In this document: positions 41,192-48,687 of the stretch, piece after piece | How the letters are laid out: each line of letters opens with the position of its first letter | Numbering within the stretch: position 1 is the stretch's first letter | Source: Streptomyces flavochromogenes | GTDB taxonomy: Bacteria > Actinomycetota > Actinomycetes > Streptomycetales > Streptomycetaceae | Reading direction: 5' to 3' | DNA length: 64,000 nt | Assembly: GCF_000717595.1 (NCBI RefSeq) | Contig: NZ_JNZO01000003.1 | Location: 124,001-188,000, forward strand | Notes under the pieces: generated by a model | Told to the model about the DNA's origin: nothing | Database searches by the model: none | Seen by the model: only the letters and a program-made list of their open reading frames with translations | Program-made: the position numbers and the translations under genes

Positions 41192-43966
41192 TCAGAAGAT
41201 CAGGTTGTATATCTGCCAGCCCGAGCCGACCTTGGCGCGCGTGGCGAACGGCGTCGTGAGGCTGCCGGTTCCCTTGTACGACCAGAGGGTCCCGGTTCCG
41301 TCGCGGCCGATCAGGTCGACCTTGCCGTCACCGTCCAGATCGCTCGGACCCACGATGGTGTTGTAGGCCTGCCAGCCGGCGCCGACCCTGGCGCGCGTGG
41401 CGAACGGCTGCGTGACGCTGCCGGTGCCCTGGTACGACCAGAGGACACCGGAGGCGTCGCGGGCGACGAGGTCGGCCTTGCCGTCGCCGGACAGGTCGCC
41501 GGTGCTGACGATGGCGTTGTAGGCCTGCCAGCCGGCACCGACGCGGGACCGCGTGGCGAACGGGGCGGACGGGACGCCGGTGCCCTTGTACAGCCACATG
41601 ACACCCGACTTCTCGCGGGCGATCAGGTCGGGCTTGCCGTCGTTGGTCACGTCCCGGACACCCATGATCCGGTCGTAGGCCTGCCAGCCGGTGCCGACCC
41701 GCAGGCGGTCCTTGAACGGCGACGACGGGTTGGCGCTGCCCTGGTAGTACCAGAGCACACCCGAGGCGTCACGGGCGACGGCGTCACCGGTGCCGTCGGC
41801 GCGGAGGGCCGTCATCGGGCTGACGGTGTTGTACGCGTTCCAGCCGCTGCCCGCCCGGTACCGGGTGAGGAACGCGCCGCCGCCCTTGCCCTGGTACTGC
41901 CAGAGGACACCGGAGGCGTCACGGGCGAGCAGGTTGTAGCGGTTGTTCGTGGCGACGGGGGTGGCGCCGGGCGCCTCCGCGATGTCGCTCTGCTTCACCC
42001 AGACGATCTTGTGGTGGTAGCGGATCGGCACGAACATCGTGGTGCCGACGACGTTCTTCTGGGCGGTGCCGAACCAGTCGTCACCCTGAACCGCCGGGCC
42101 GGCCTTCACATAGGCCTGGCCCACGGGGAGGGAGAACTTCGTCAGGGAGGCGTTCTCGTCACCCGGGGCGGAGAGCCCGGCCGCGGTGTAGGCGGCGGTC
42201 TCCGGGAAGGAGCGGCCGTAGACCTTGACCGAGGCCAGGCCGGACTTCACCTTCACCGTGGTGCCGCTCACCGGCGCGGTGTACTGGCCGCCGGGGTTGT
42301 AGAACCAGGCCTTCTGGCCCGCGAACCAGATCGCCGTCCAGTCGGTCTGGGCCTCCGCCACGACGTACGTGCCGCCGGCGCGGACCTTGTTGCCGTAGTT
42401 CGAGCCCTCGTTCGCTCCCGAGGTGAAGTACGGGTCCTTCAGCGTCGTCCCGCTCGCCGACGGCGTCGTGTACAGGTAGCCGAAGTTGGACGGCCGTGCC
42501 GGGACGGCCGTGCCGCCGACGGTCAGCTTCGGCTGGTTGGCCGTGGTGAACGGAGGCACCACACGGACCACCTGGCCGGCCTTGAGCAGGCCGCCCGCGC
42601 CCTTGTCGCCCTGCGGGGCGCCCAGGAGGGACATGTAGTAGTTCCAGTCCCAGTACGGGCCGGCGTCCCAGTGGAGGTTGGCGAGGCCGGTGTCCGTCTG
42701 GAGCGCGACCTCGTCGTGACCGATGATGTGCTCGCGGTCGAGCGGCACGCCGTAGGTCGTCGCGAGGTACTTCACCAGGGCCGCGGAGGAGCGGTACTGG
42801 GGCTCGGTGTACCAGCTGCCCTCCTTGATGGCGTAGCCCTCGTGCTCCACGCCGATGGCGTGCATGTTGTGGGTCCAGTTGCCCGCGTGCCACGCCAGAT
42901 TCCTGTTCTCCAGGATCTGGGTGACCTGACCGTCCGAGGCCTTGATCAGGTAGTGGGCGCTGCCCGGCACGTTCGGGTTGGTGAGGGAGTCGAGCGACCC
43001 CTGGAAACCGCCCTCGGTGTCGTGGATGACGATCTGGCGGATGCCGACGCCCTGGTTGGGGCGGTCGGCCGCGGTGTAGTTCTTCTTCCCCGCGGAGTTG
43101 GGGACGCTCAGCTTGACGCTGCAGTTCAGGGCCGTGGGGCACTCGGGGAGCGCGGCCGCCGTCGTGGCCGCGAAGCTCGCCGCCAGCGGCACGTTCGACG
43201 GCTTGACCGGCTCGACCGACGGGTCGGCCGGCAGCGCGACCTGCTCGCCGTCGAGGGTGACCGCCCGCTCGCCCTCCTTGATCGACTCGAAGACGCGCTT
43301 CGCGAAGAGGTCGGCGCCCTTCCTCTCGGTGGACTGGCTGTAGCGCGCCACGGCCGGGTACCAGTCGCCCGCGTCGTCGGACAGCTCGGCGCCGGCCTGC
43401 TTCTGGTAGTCGGCGAGCAGCGCGGCGCCGGCCCGGATGGAGGCGGAGGTGTCGTTCTGGACGGCCTCGGTGGAGCTGTCGATCAGCTCGGCGGCCTTGT
43501 CCAGGGTGTGGAGCCGGGGGTCGTCGGTGTCGACGAGCGCCTTCTCCAGGATCTGCCGGACCTTCGCGCGGTCGAAGGTCTTCTCGATCTCCGGCCGGCC
43601 GGAGCCGTTGAAGTGGTCGATCTGCTCGTCGGTGACCTTCTGCGCCACGTCCTCCGGCTCGACCTTCGTCAGACCCATGACGTTGTACGCGCCGGTCGTG
43701 CTCGGCTCGCCGTCGTGCGACTCCCAGCGGGTCTGGTTGTACGACACCGCCATCAGCACGTTCTGCGGCACGTCGAACTCGCGCGCCGCGTTTGCGAACT
43801 GCGACTGCAGGGAAGGGTCCCCAGCAGCCTTGTCGTCGCCCGCCGCGCCGAGGAGGCCGGGAGAGGCGATCGCGATACTGCCGATCGTGGCGGTGGCCAC
43901 GACGGCGGCTGCCGCGCCGTACAAGAGTCGTTTCTTCTTACGGTCCCTGCGGTGCCTCTGGGTCAC
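41192..43966 (-). CDS. Secreted N-acetylmuramoyl-L-alanine amidase with FG-GAP-like repeats
   Basis: A 924-aa exported wall hydrolase. An N-terminal Lys/Arg-rich segment and membrane helix form the export signal. A helical region (to about 280) precedes an amidase_2 domain whose zinc ligands are H315 (IVIHDTEGG), H417 (IIGHDEV) and D434 (HWDAGPYWDW). An SH3-like middle part follows. The C-terminal 270 residues hold five FG-GAP/VCBS-like repeats (RDASGVLWxYQG, GWxAYN, GDxxGDGKxDL). The GTG at 43966 is chosen for AGGGG 5-6 nt upstream. The insertion between H417 and D434 is longer than in AmpD. The repeat unit may bind wall polymers. Confidence 0.88.
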   Translation of the reverse strand: MTQRHRRDRKKKRLLYGAAAAVVATATIGSIAIASPGLLGAAGDDKAAGDPSLQSQFANAAREFDVPQNVLMAVSYNQTRWESHDGEPSTTGAYNVMGLTKVEPEDVAQKVTDEQIDHFNGSGRPEIEKTFDRAKVRQILEKALVDTDDPRLHTLDKAAELIDSSTEAVQNDTSASIRAGAALLADYQKQAGAELSDDAGDWYPAVARYSQSTERKGADLFAKRVFESIKEGERAVTLDGEQVALPADPSVEPVKPSNVPLAASFAATTAAALPECPTALNCSVKLSVPNSAGKKNYTAADRPNQGVGIRQIVIHDTEGGFQGSLDSLTNPNVPGSAHYLIKASDGQVTQILENRNLAWHAGNWTHNMHAIGVEHEGYAIKEGSWYTEPQYRSSAALVKYLATTYGVPLDREHIIGHDEVALQTDTGLANLHWDAGPYWDWNYYMSLLGAPQGDKGAGGLLKAGQVVRVVPPFTTANQPKLTVGGTAVPARPSNFGYLYTTPSASGTTLKDPYFTSGANEGSNYGNKVRAGGTYVVAEAQTDWTAIWFAGQKAWFYNPGGQYTAPVSGTTVKVKSGLASVKVYGRSFPETAAYTAAGLSAPGDENASLTKFSLPVGQAYVKAGPAVQGDDWFGTAQKNVVGTTMFVPIRYHHKIVWVKQSDIAEAPGATPVATNNRYNLLARDASGVLWQYQGKGGGAFLTRYRAGSGWNAYNTVSPMTALRADGTGDAVARDASGVLWYYQGSANPSSPFKDRLRVGTGWQAYDRIMGVRDVTNDGKPDLIAREKSGVMWLYKGTGVPSAPFATRSRVGAGWQAYNAIVSTGDLSGDGKADLVARDASGVLWSYQGTGSVTQPFATRARVGAGWQAYNTIVGPSDLDGDGKVDLIGRDGTGTLWSYKGTGSLTTPFATRAKVGSGWQIYNLIF

Positions 43967-44119
43967 GCCCACCCCTGTGATTCGGCTGTTCAAAGTGAAA
44001 CGGGCCAGAGGGTAACACCACTCGATGGTGTGCATATCGGCGGGGGACATATCGGGCGCGCGTCTCAGTCACTGGTCAGGGGGACAGGACAGGACGAAGA
44101 ACCCCGTAATGTGGTGCGT

Positions 44120-45472
44120 GTGACCGTGAACGCTGATTCCCACGCCGTCGCCAAGGCGACCTGGCGAGACCTGCCCGCGGCGCAGCAGCCCGAGTACCCC
44201 GATGCCGAGGCTCTGCGCGATGTGATCGCGGACCTCGAGTCGTATCCTCCGCTCGTCTTCGCCGGCGAGTGCGACCAGCTGCGCGCCCGGATGGGAGCCG
44301 TCGCCCGTGGCGAGGCGTTCCTGCTCCAGGGCGGCGACTGCGCCGAGGCGTTCGACGCCGTGTCCGCAGACCACATCAGGGCCAAGCTCAAGACGCTGCT
44401 CCAGATGAGCGCCGTCCTCACCTATGCGGCCTCCGTGCCCGTGGTGAAGGTCGGCCGCATCGCCGGCCAGTACTCGAAGCCCCGCTCCAAGGGGACCGAG
44501 ACCCGGGACGGCGTGACTCTGCCGACCTACCGGGGCGACTCGGTCAACGGCTTCGACTTCAACGAGAAGGCCCGCATCCCGGACCCCGAGCGCCTGAAGC
44601 GGATGTACAACGCCTCCGCCTCCACGCTCAACCTGGTGCGCGCCTTCACCACCGGTGGATACGCCGACCTGCGCCAGGTGCACGCCTGGAACCAGGACTT
44701 CGTGAAGTCGTCCCCCTCGGGCCAGCGCTACGAGCAGCTGGCACGGGAGATCGACAACGCGCTGAACTTCATGAAGGCCTGTGGCACCGACCCGGCCGAG
44801 TTCAAGGCCGTCGAGTTCTACGCCTCCCACGAGGCGCTGCTGCTCGACTACGAGGGTGCTCTGACCCGTACGGACTCGCGCACCGGCAAGCTGTACGACA
44901 CCTCCGGCCACATGGTCTGGATCGGTGAGCGCACCCGCCAGCTCGACCACGCCCACATCGAGTTCGCCTCGCAGATCGCGAACCCGATCGGCATCAAGCT
45001 GGGCCCGACCACCTCGGTGGACGACGCGCTGACCTACATCGACCGTCTCGACCCGAACCGCGAGGCGGGCCGGCTGACCTTCATCGTCCGCATGGGCGCC
45101 GACAAGGTCCGCGACAAGCTCCCCGAGCTGGTCGAGAAGGTCACCGCCTCCGGTGCGGTCGTCGCCTGGGTCACCGACCCGATGCACGGCAACACCTTCG
45201 AGGCGGCCTCCGGCCACAAGACGCGCCGTTTCGACGACGTGCTCGACGAGGTCAAGGGCTTCTTCGAGGTCCACAAGGCGCTGGGCACCCACCCGGGCGG
45301 CATCCACGTCGAGCTCACCGGTGACGATGTCACCGAGTGCGTGGGCGGCGGCGACGAGATCTTCGTCGACGACCTGCACCAGCGCTACGAGACGGCCTGC
45401 GACCCGCGTCTCAACCGCAGCCAGTCCCTGGACCTGGCCTTCCTGGTGGCGGAGATGTACCGCGATCAGTAG
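44120..45472 (+). CDS. aroH: Class II DAHP synthase
   Basis: First step of the shikimate pathway: phosphoenolpyruvate plus erythrose-4-phosphate gives DAHP. The 450-aa plant-type (class II) enzyme has FAGECDQLR, GGDCAEAF (metal-binding cysteine), KPRSKGTE, and the C-terminal WVTDPMHGNT and HxEL metal site. It supplies chorismate for trpEG and trpD in this window. GTG 44120 gives the family-length N-terminus. It lacks a Shine-Dalgarno, and TAATGT (44107-44112) is 7 nt upstream, predicting a leaderless mRNA. The same gene lies nearby in M. tuberculosis (Rv2178c). Confidence 0.96.
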   Translation: MTVNADSHAVAKATWRDLPAAQQPEYPDAEALRDVIADLESYPPLVFAGECDQLRARMGAVARGEAFLLQGGDCAEAFDAVSADHIRAKLKTLLQMSAVLTYAASVPVVKVGRIAGQYSKPRSKGTETRDGVTLPTYRGDSVNGFDFNEKARIPDPERLKRMYNASASTLNLVRAFTTGGYADLRQVHAWNQDFVKSSPSGQRYEQLAREIDNALNFMKACGTDPAEFKAVEFYASHEALLLDYEGALTRTDSRTGKLYDTSGHMVWIGERTRQLDHAHIEFASQIANPIGIKLGPTTSVDDALTYIDRLDPNREAGRLTFIVRMGADKVRDKLPELVEKVTASGAVVAWVTDPMHGNTFEAASGHKTRRFDDVLDEVKGFFEVHKALGTHPGGIHVELTGDDVTECVGGGDEIFVDDLHQRYETACDPRLNRSQSLDLAFLVAEMYRDQ

Positions 45473-45481
45473 GGAGAAACC

Positions 45482-45528
45482 TACGACGATGGGGCGCGGA
45501 TCCATGTGATCCGCGCCCCATCGTCGTA
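45482..45528 (+). terminator. Terminator after the DAHP synthase gene
   Basis: A 21-bp perfect stem (45482-45502 with 45508-45528) and 5-nt loop, 9 nt after the stop codon. Confidence 0.9.
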
Positions 45529-45559
45529 TCCAGGGCTTTTACGGTTCCTCGGTGCCGGG

Positions 45560-45578
45560 TAAGGTTAGGTTAGCCTTA
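45560..45578 (+). promoter_or_regulatory. DtxR/DmdR-type iron box upstream of bfd
   Basis: TAAGGTTAGGTTAGCCTTA has TAAGG/CCTTA ends and matches about 14 of 19 positions of the streptomycete iron box as I remember it. It is 26 nt before the bfd start, where a repressor would block transcription when iron is plentiful. Confidence 0.75.
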
Positions 45579-45604
45579 TCGATCACGGCGGGAGGTGAAC
45601 CGCG

Positions 45605-45844
45605 ATGTACGTCTGCTCATGCTTCGGAGTGACGGAGAAGCAGGTCAAAGCGCATGCCGACGCGGGCGCCTGCACGCCCCGCCAGATCGCCTCGGCCTGC
45701 AAGGCCGGCACGGACTGCGGTTCCTGTGTCCGTCGTATTCAGGCCATCCTCGGCCGGGGCAACTGCCCGCGACGCGACCTGCTGGACCAGGGCATGCCCG
45801 CGCTGACGGCGGAGACCGTCACCGAACTCGGGGAAGCCGCTTAG
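45605..45844 (+). CDS. bfd: Bacterioferritin-associated ferredoxin (Bfd)
   Basis: A 79-aa [2Fe-2S] protein that reduces ferric iron in bacterioferritin so that it can be released under iron starvation. Cluster cysteines are C4, C6, C38 and C41 in the expected CxC...CxxC spacing, with the Bfd-type TPRQIASACKAGTDCGSC block. A good GGGAGGTGA Shine-Dalgarno precedes ATG 45605. The iron box upstream predicts derepression in low iron. It is convergent with bfr, with only 9 nt between stops. Confidence 0.95.
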   Translation: MYVCSCFGVTEKQVKAHADAGACTPRQIASACKAGTDCGSCVRRIQAILGRGNCPRRDLLDQGMPALTAETVTELGEAA

Positions 45845-45853
45845 GGGGGAACC

Positions 45854-46330
45854 TCAGCTCGGCTGCTCGATGAGCGTCGAGATGTAGAGGGCCTCACCCA
45901 GGGACTCGATCAGCTCCAGCTGTGTGTCCAGGTAGTCGATGTGGTGCTCCTCGTCGGCCAGGATCTCCTCGAAGAGGTTGGCGGACGTGATGTCCCCCTT
46001 GGCCCGCATGACCTCGATCCCGCGCTTGAGGCGGTCGATGGCCTCGACCTCGACCTGGCGGTCCGCCTGGAACATCTCGGTGAGGGTCTGGCCGACCCGT
46101 ACGTGGAAGAGGCGCTGGTAATTGGGCAGGCCGTCGAGCATCAGGATGCGCTCGGTCAGCTTGTCCGCGTGCTTCATCTCATCGATGGACTCTTCGCGCG
46201 TGTATTTGGCGAGCTTCGTCCACCCCTTGTTGTCCTGGATGCGGTAGTGCAGCCAGTACTGGTTGATGGCCGTCAGCTCGCCGGTCAGCTGCTCGTTGAG
46301 GAACTCGAGGACCTCGGGGTCGCCCTGCAT
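45854..46330 (-). CDS. bfr: Bacterioferritin (Bfr)
   Basis: A 158-aa 24-mer ferritin with heme. The ferroxidase di-iron ligands are E18, E51, H54, E94, E127 and H130, all present, and M52 provides the heme iron ligands at the dimer interface. It oxidises and stores iron as a mineral. The start is ATG 46330, with GGAAGGAG upstream. It faces bfd tail to tail, so storage and release genes can be under opposite iron control; I see no iron box in front of bfr. Confidence 0.97.
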   Translation of the reverse strand: MQGDPEVLEFLNEQLTGELTAINQYWLHYRIQDNKGWTKLAKYTREESIDEMKHADKLTERILMLDGLPNYQRLFHVRVGQTLTEMFQADRQVEVEAIDRLKRGIEVMRAKGDITSANLFEEILADEEHHIDYLDTQLELIESLGEALYISTLIEQPS

Positions 46331-46507
46331 CGCAGAGGCTCCTTCCACGTTGCGTGTCTACGCCGTCACTGGGCAGGATGGCCGCATCCTCGCACCCCGA
46401 ATGGGGGGCGTCCAGTAAGTGCAGGCTTAGTGGGAGTTGCCCGAATCGGGCCTGGCCGGAGGTCTCCTGGTCATGACCACCCCTCGCCGTCTGTCACCAT
46501 GGATGGC

Positions 46508-47152
46508 ATGGGTCGGACGGAGAGCGGAGTACACCGGGAAGCGGGGCAGCCGGATCGTTCGCCGGACCTTCCGCCGGGGCAGCGGCTCCAGCGCGGCTGG
46601 CCGGTCACCCATTACGGGCCCGTCCCCAAGTTCAAGCCGGACCGCTGGGAGTTCCGCGTCTTCGGTGCGACGGCCGACGGCGACAAGCGGTGCTGGAACC
46701 ACGAGGAGTTCTCGGCCCTTCCGTTCTCCTCGGTCGTGGCCGATCTGCACTGCGTCACGAAATTCAGCATGCTCGGGGCCGAATGGGGCGGTGTTCCCGC
46801 CCGTACGGTCCTCGAGCTCGCCCCGCCGGCCCCGCAGGTCACCCATGTGATGGTCTGGGCCGAGTACGGCTACAGCGCCAACATGCGGCTCGCCGACTTC
46901 GCCGACGACCGTTCGATCTTCGCCACCCATATGGACGGCGAGCTGCTCACCGCCGAGCACGGTTTCCCGCTGCGCCTGGTCGTCCCGCACCTGTACGCCT
47001 GGAAAGGCCCCAAGTGGGTCCGCGGAGTGGAGTACATGGCGGCCGACCGGCGGGGCTTCTGGGAGGAGCGCGGGTACCACAACCTCGGCGACCCCTGGAC
47101 GGAGCAGCGGTACTCGTACCAGGAGGAACCGGGAGACGGCCCGGAGCTGTAG
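46508..47152 (+). CDS. Molybdopterin-dependent oxidoreductase-like (sulfite-oxidase fold)
   Basis: A 214-aa protein with the sulfite oxidase/YedY-type molybdopterin domain. The probable Mo-coordinating residue is C82 in DLHCVTKFS, followed by PARTVLELA, SANMRLAD, and the FPLRLVVPHLYAWKGPKWVRG block that closes the domain. It has no signal peptide and no heme or dimerisation domain, so it is a short cytoplasmic form. The substrate is unknown. ATG 46508 is used; ATG 46499 three codons earlier is equally possible because neither has a Shine-Dalgarno. Confidence 0.85.
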   Translation: MGRTESGVHREAGQPDRSPDLPPGQRLQRGWPVTHYGPVPKFKPDRWEFRVFGATADGDKRCWNHEEFSALPFSSVVADLHCVTKFSMLGAEWGGVPARTVLELAPPAPQVTHVMVWAEYGYSANMRLADFADDRSIFATHMDGELLTAEHGFPLRLVVPHLYAWKGPKWVRGVEYMAADRRGFWEERGYHNLGDPWTEQRYSYQEEPGDGPEL

Positions 47153-47185
47153 CGCTCCGGACCGTTCTCCGCCGGGTGCCGCGGG

Positions 47186-47746
47186 TCAGTGGTGGTACTG
47201 GTGGACCACCGCGTGCCCCTTGCCGCGTCCGATCATCCACTTGTTGACCGGAACGGTGATCACGAAGGCGGCGGCGAGCGCGATGGCGAGCACGATCCAG
47301 AAGGCCGGGTCGGACAGGTGGGCGTCCATGGCGCCGGGCCAGAGGGCGATGACCCCGTTGTCGATGATCTCCATGACCGCGATGGACAGGGTGTCGGCGG
47401 CGAGCGCGACCCTGAAGGCTGTCTTGAAATCGACGCCGGCGGCCAGGATTCCGCGCAGGGTCAGCGCGTAGCCGAAGAAGAAGGCAAGGATGATCGCGAG
47501 GATCATCGTCTCCACGTTGCCCCAGCCGAGCGCGGTGCCGATGATCATGCCGAGGACCTCGCCGATGGCGCAGCCGGTGAGGCAGTGCAGCGTCGCCTTG
47601 GCCGCCATGGACCAGGAGGCCTTGCCGGGGGCATGGTGAGCGCCGTGGCCCTCGTGGTGCCCGCCGCGCTGCTCCTGGTGCTCCTCGTGCCCCTCGTGTC
47701 CGGAGTGGTTGCCGTGGTCGTGATGGGCGTGCGCGTCGTGCTGCAT
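47186..47746 (-). CDS. DUF4396 membrane protein with His-rich N-terminus
   Basis: A 186-aa protein. Residues 1-40 contain about 15 histidines, many in HxH and HHxxH patterns suited to copper or zinc binding. Four to five membrane helices follow, including GCAIGEVLGMIIGTALGW and a helix with M-E-I-I-D (possible metal site). It belongs to DUF4396, function unknown. A CsoR-like copper box lies 48-64 nt upstream of the ATG. Copper sensing or export is therefore a reasonable inference, not established. Confidence 0.82.
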   Translation of the reverse strand: MQHDAHAHHDHGNHSGHEGHEEHQEQRGGHHEGHGAHHAPGKASWSMAAKATLHCLTGCAIGEVLGMIIGTALGWGNVETMILAIILAFFFGYALTLRGILAAGVDFKTAFRVALAADTLSIAVMEIIDNGVIALWPGAMDAHLSDPAFWIVLAIALAAAFVITVPVNKWMIGRGKGHAVVHQYHH

Positions 47747-47793
47747 GGGTGCCCCCAGGGTCGGGTAGCGGTTCCTGCCGTCACAAGAACCGT

Positions 47794-47810
47794 ATACCCC
47801 CCTGGGGTAT
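47794..47810 (-). promoter_or_regulatory. CsoR-like copper operator
   Basis: ATACCCCCCTGGGGTAT has inverted arms ATACCCC and GGGGTAT around CCT. This matches the G-tract palindromes bound by CsoR copper-sensing repressors, and it lies just upstream of the His-rich DUF4396 gene. Confidence 0.8.
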
Positions 47811-47829
47811 TCCTCAACGGGGAGCCGCG

Positions 47830-48681
47830 TCAGTCCCTCAGCTTCTTGAGCAGCTCCACGTCCGCGACGTGCCCCGCGGTGCCGCCGGGCGTCTCGATGA
47901 TCAGGGGCACGCCCTCGGTCGCCGGGTGACGGAGGAGGTTGCGGAACGCGTCCTCGCCGATGTGGCCCACGCCGATGTTCGCGTGCCGGTCCTTGCGGGC
48001 GCCGACGACGTCCTGGGAGTCATTGGCGTGGATCAGCTTCAGCCGTCCCCCGCCCACGGTCGCCACCAGCTCGTCGAGCGTCTGCGCCGCGCCGTGCGGA
48101 CCGGTCAGATCGTGGCCGGCGGCGAAGATGTGACAGGTGTCGAGGCAGATCCCCAGCTTCGGGTGCCGATCGAGGGCGTCGAAGTACGGCCCGAAGTCCT
48201 CCGCGCGCGAGCAGAGCGAGAAGCCCTGGCCGGCCGTCGACTCCAGGAGCAGGTCCGGATCGTCGTCGTGCGTCAGCTCGTCGAGCAGCGGCAGCAGCCG
48301 CTCCCGGACCTGCGCGAGCGCCACCGCGCGCGGGCGGCCGCCGGTCGCCGAGCCGGTGTGGACCACCACGCCCTTCGCGCCGATCTCCCGGCCCCGGCGC
48401 AGCGAGTGCCGCATCGACTCCACCGACTTCTCCGCGGTGGCCTCGGTGTGGGAGCCGAAGTTGATCAGATACGGGGCGTGGACCCAGGCCGAGACCGACT
48501 CGGCGGCGCACTCGGTGCGGAACCGTTCGTCCTCGGCGGGGTTCCCTGGCGGGGTGGCCCAGCCGCGCGGGTTCGCGACGAAGACCTGCACGGTCTCGGC
48601 GCCGAGCTCACGGGCGTAGCCGAGGCCGACCTTGGCGAGGCCACCGGCCACCGGGACATGGCCGCCGACGGGGTTGCGCAT
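47830..48681 (-). CDS. nfo: Deoxyribonuclease IV (endonuclease IV, Nfo)
   Basis: A 283-aa TIM-barrel AP endonuclease with three zinc ions, incising DNA 5' of abasic sites in base-excision repair. Metal-binding blocks are visible in order: WVHAPYLINFG, VVVHTGSATG, LLLESTAGQG, ICLDTCHIFAAGHD, LIHANDSQDVVGARKDRHANIG.GHIG, and LIIETPG near the C-terminus. The ATG at 48681 is 6 nt after the kinase stop, so it is co-transcribed with the kinase, an unusual pairing of signalling and repair. Confidence 0.94.
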   Translation of the reverse strand: MRNPVGGHVPVAGGLAKVGLGYARELGAETVQVFVANPRGWATPPGNPAEDERFRTECAAESVSAWVHAPYLINFGSHTEATAEKSVESMRHSLRRGREIGAKGVVVHTGSATGGRPRAVALAQVRERLLPLLDELTHDDDPDLLLESTAGQGFSLCSRAEDFGPYFDALDRHPKLGICLDTCHIFAAGHDLTGPHGAAQTLDELVATVGGGRLKLIHANDSQDVVGARKDRHANIGVGHIGEDAFRNLLRHPATEGVPLIIETPGGTAGHVADVELLKKLRD

Positions 48682-48687
48682 CAGTTT

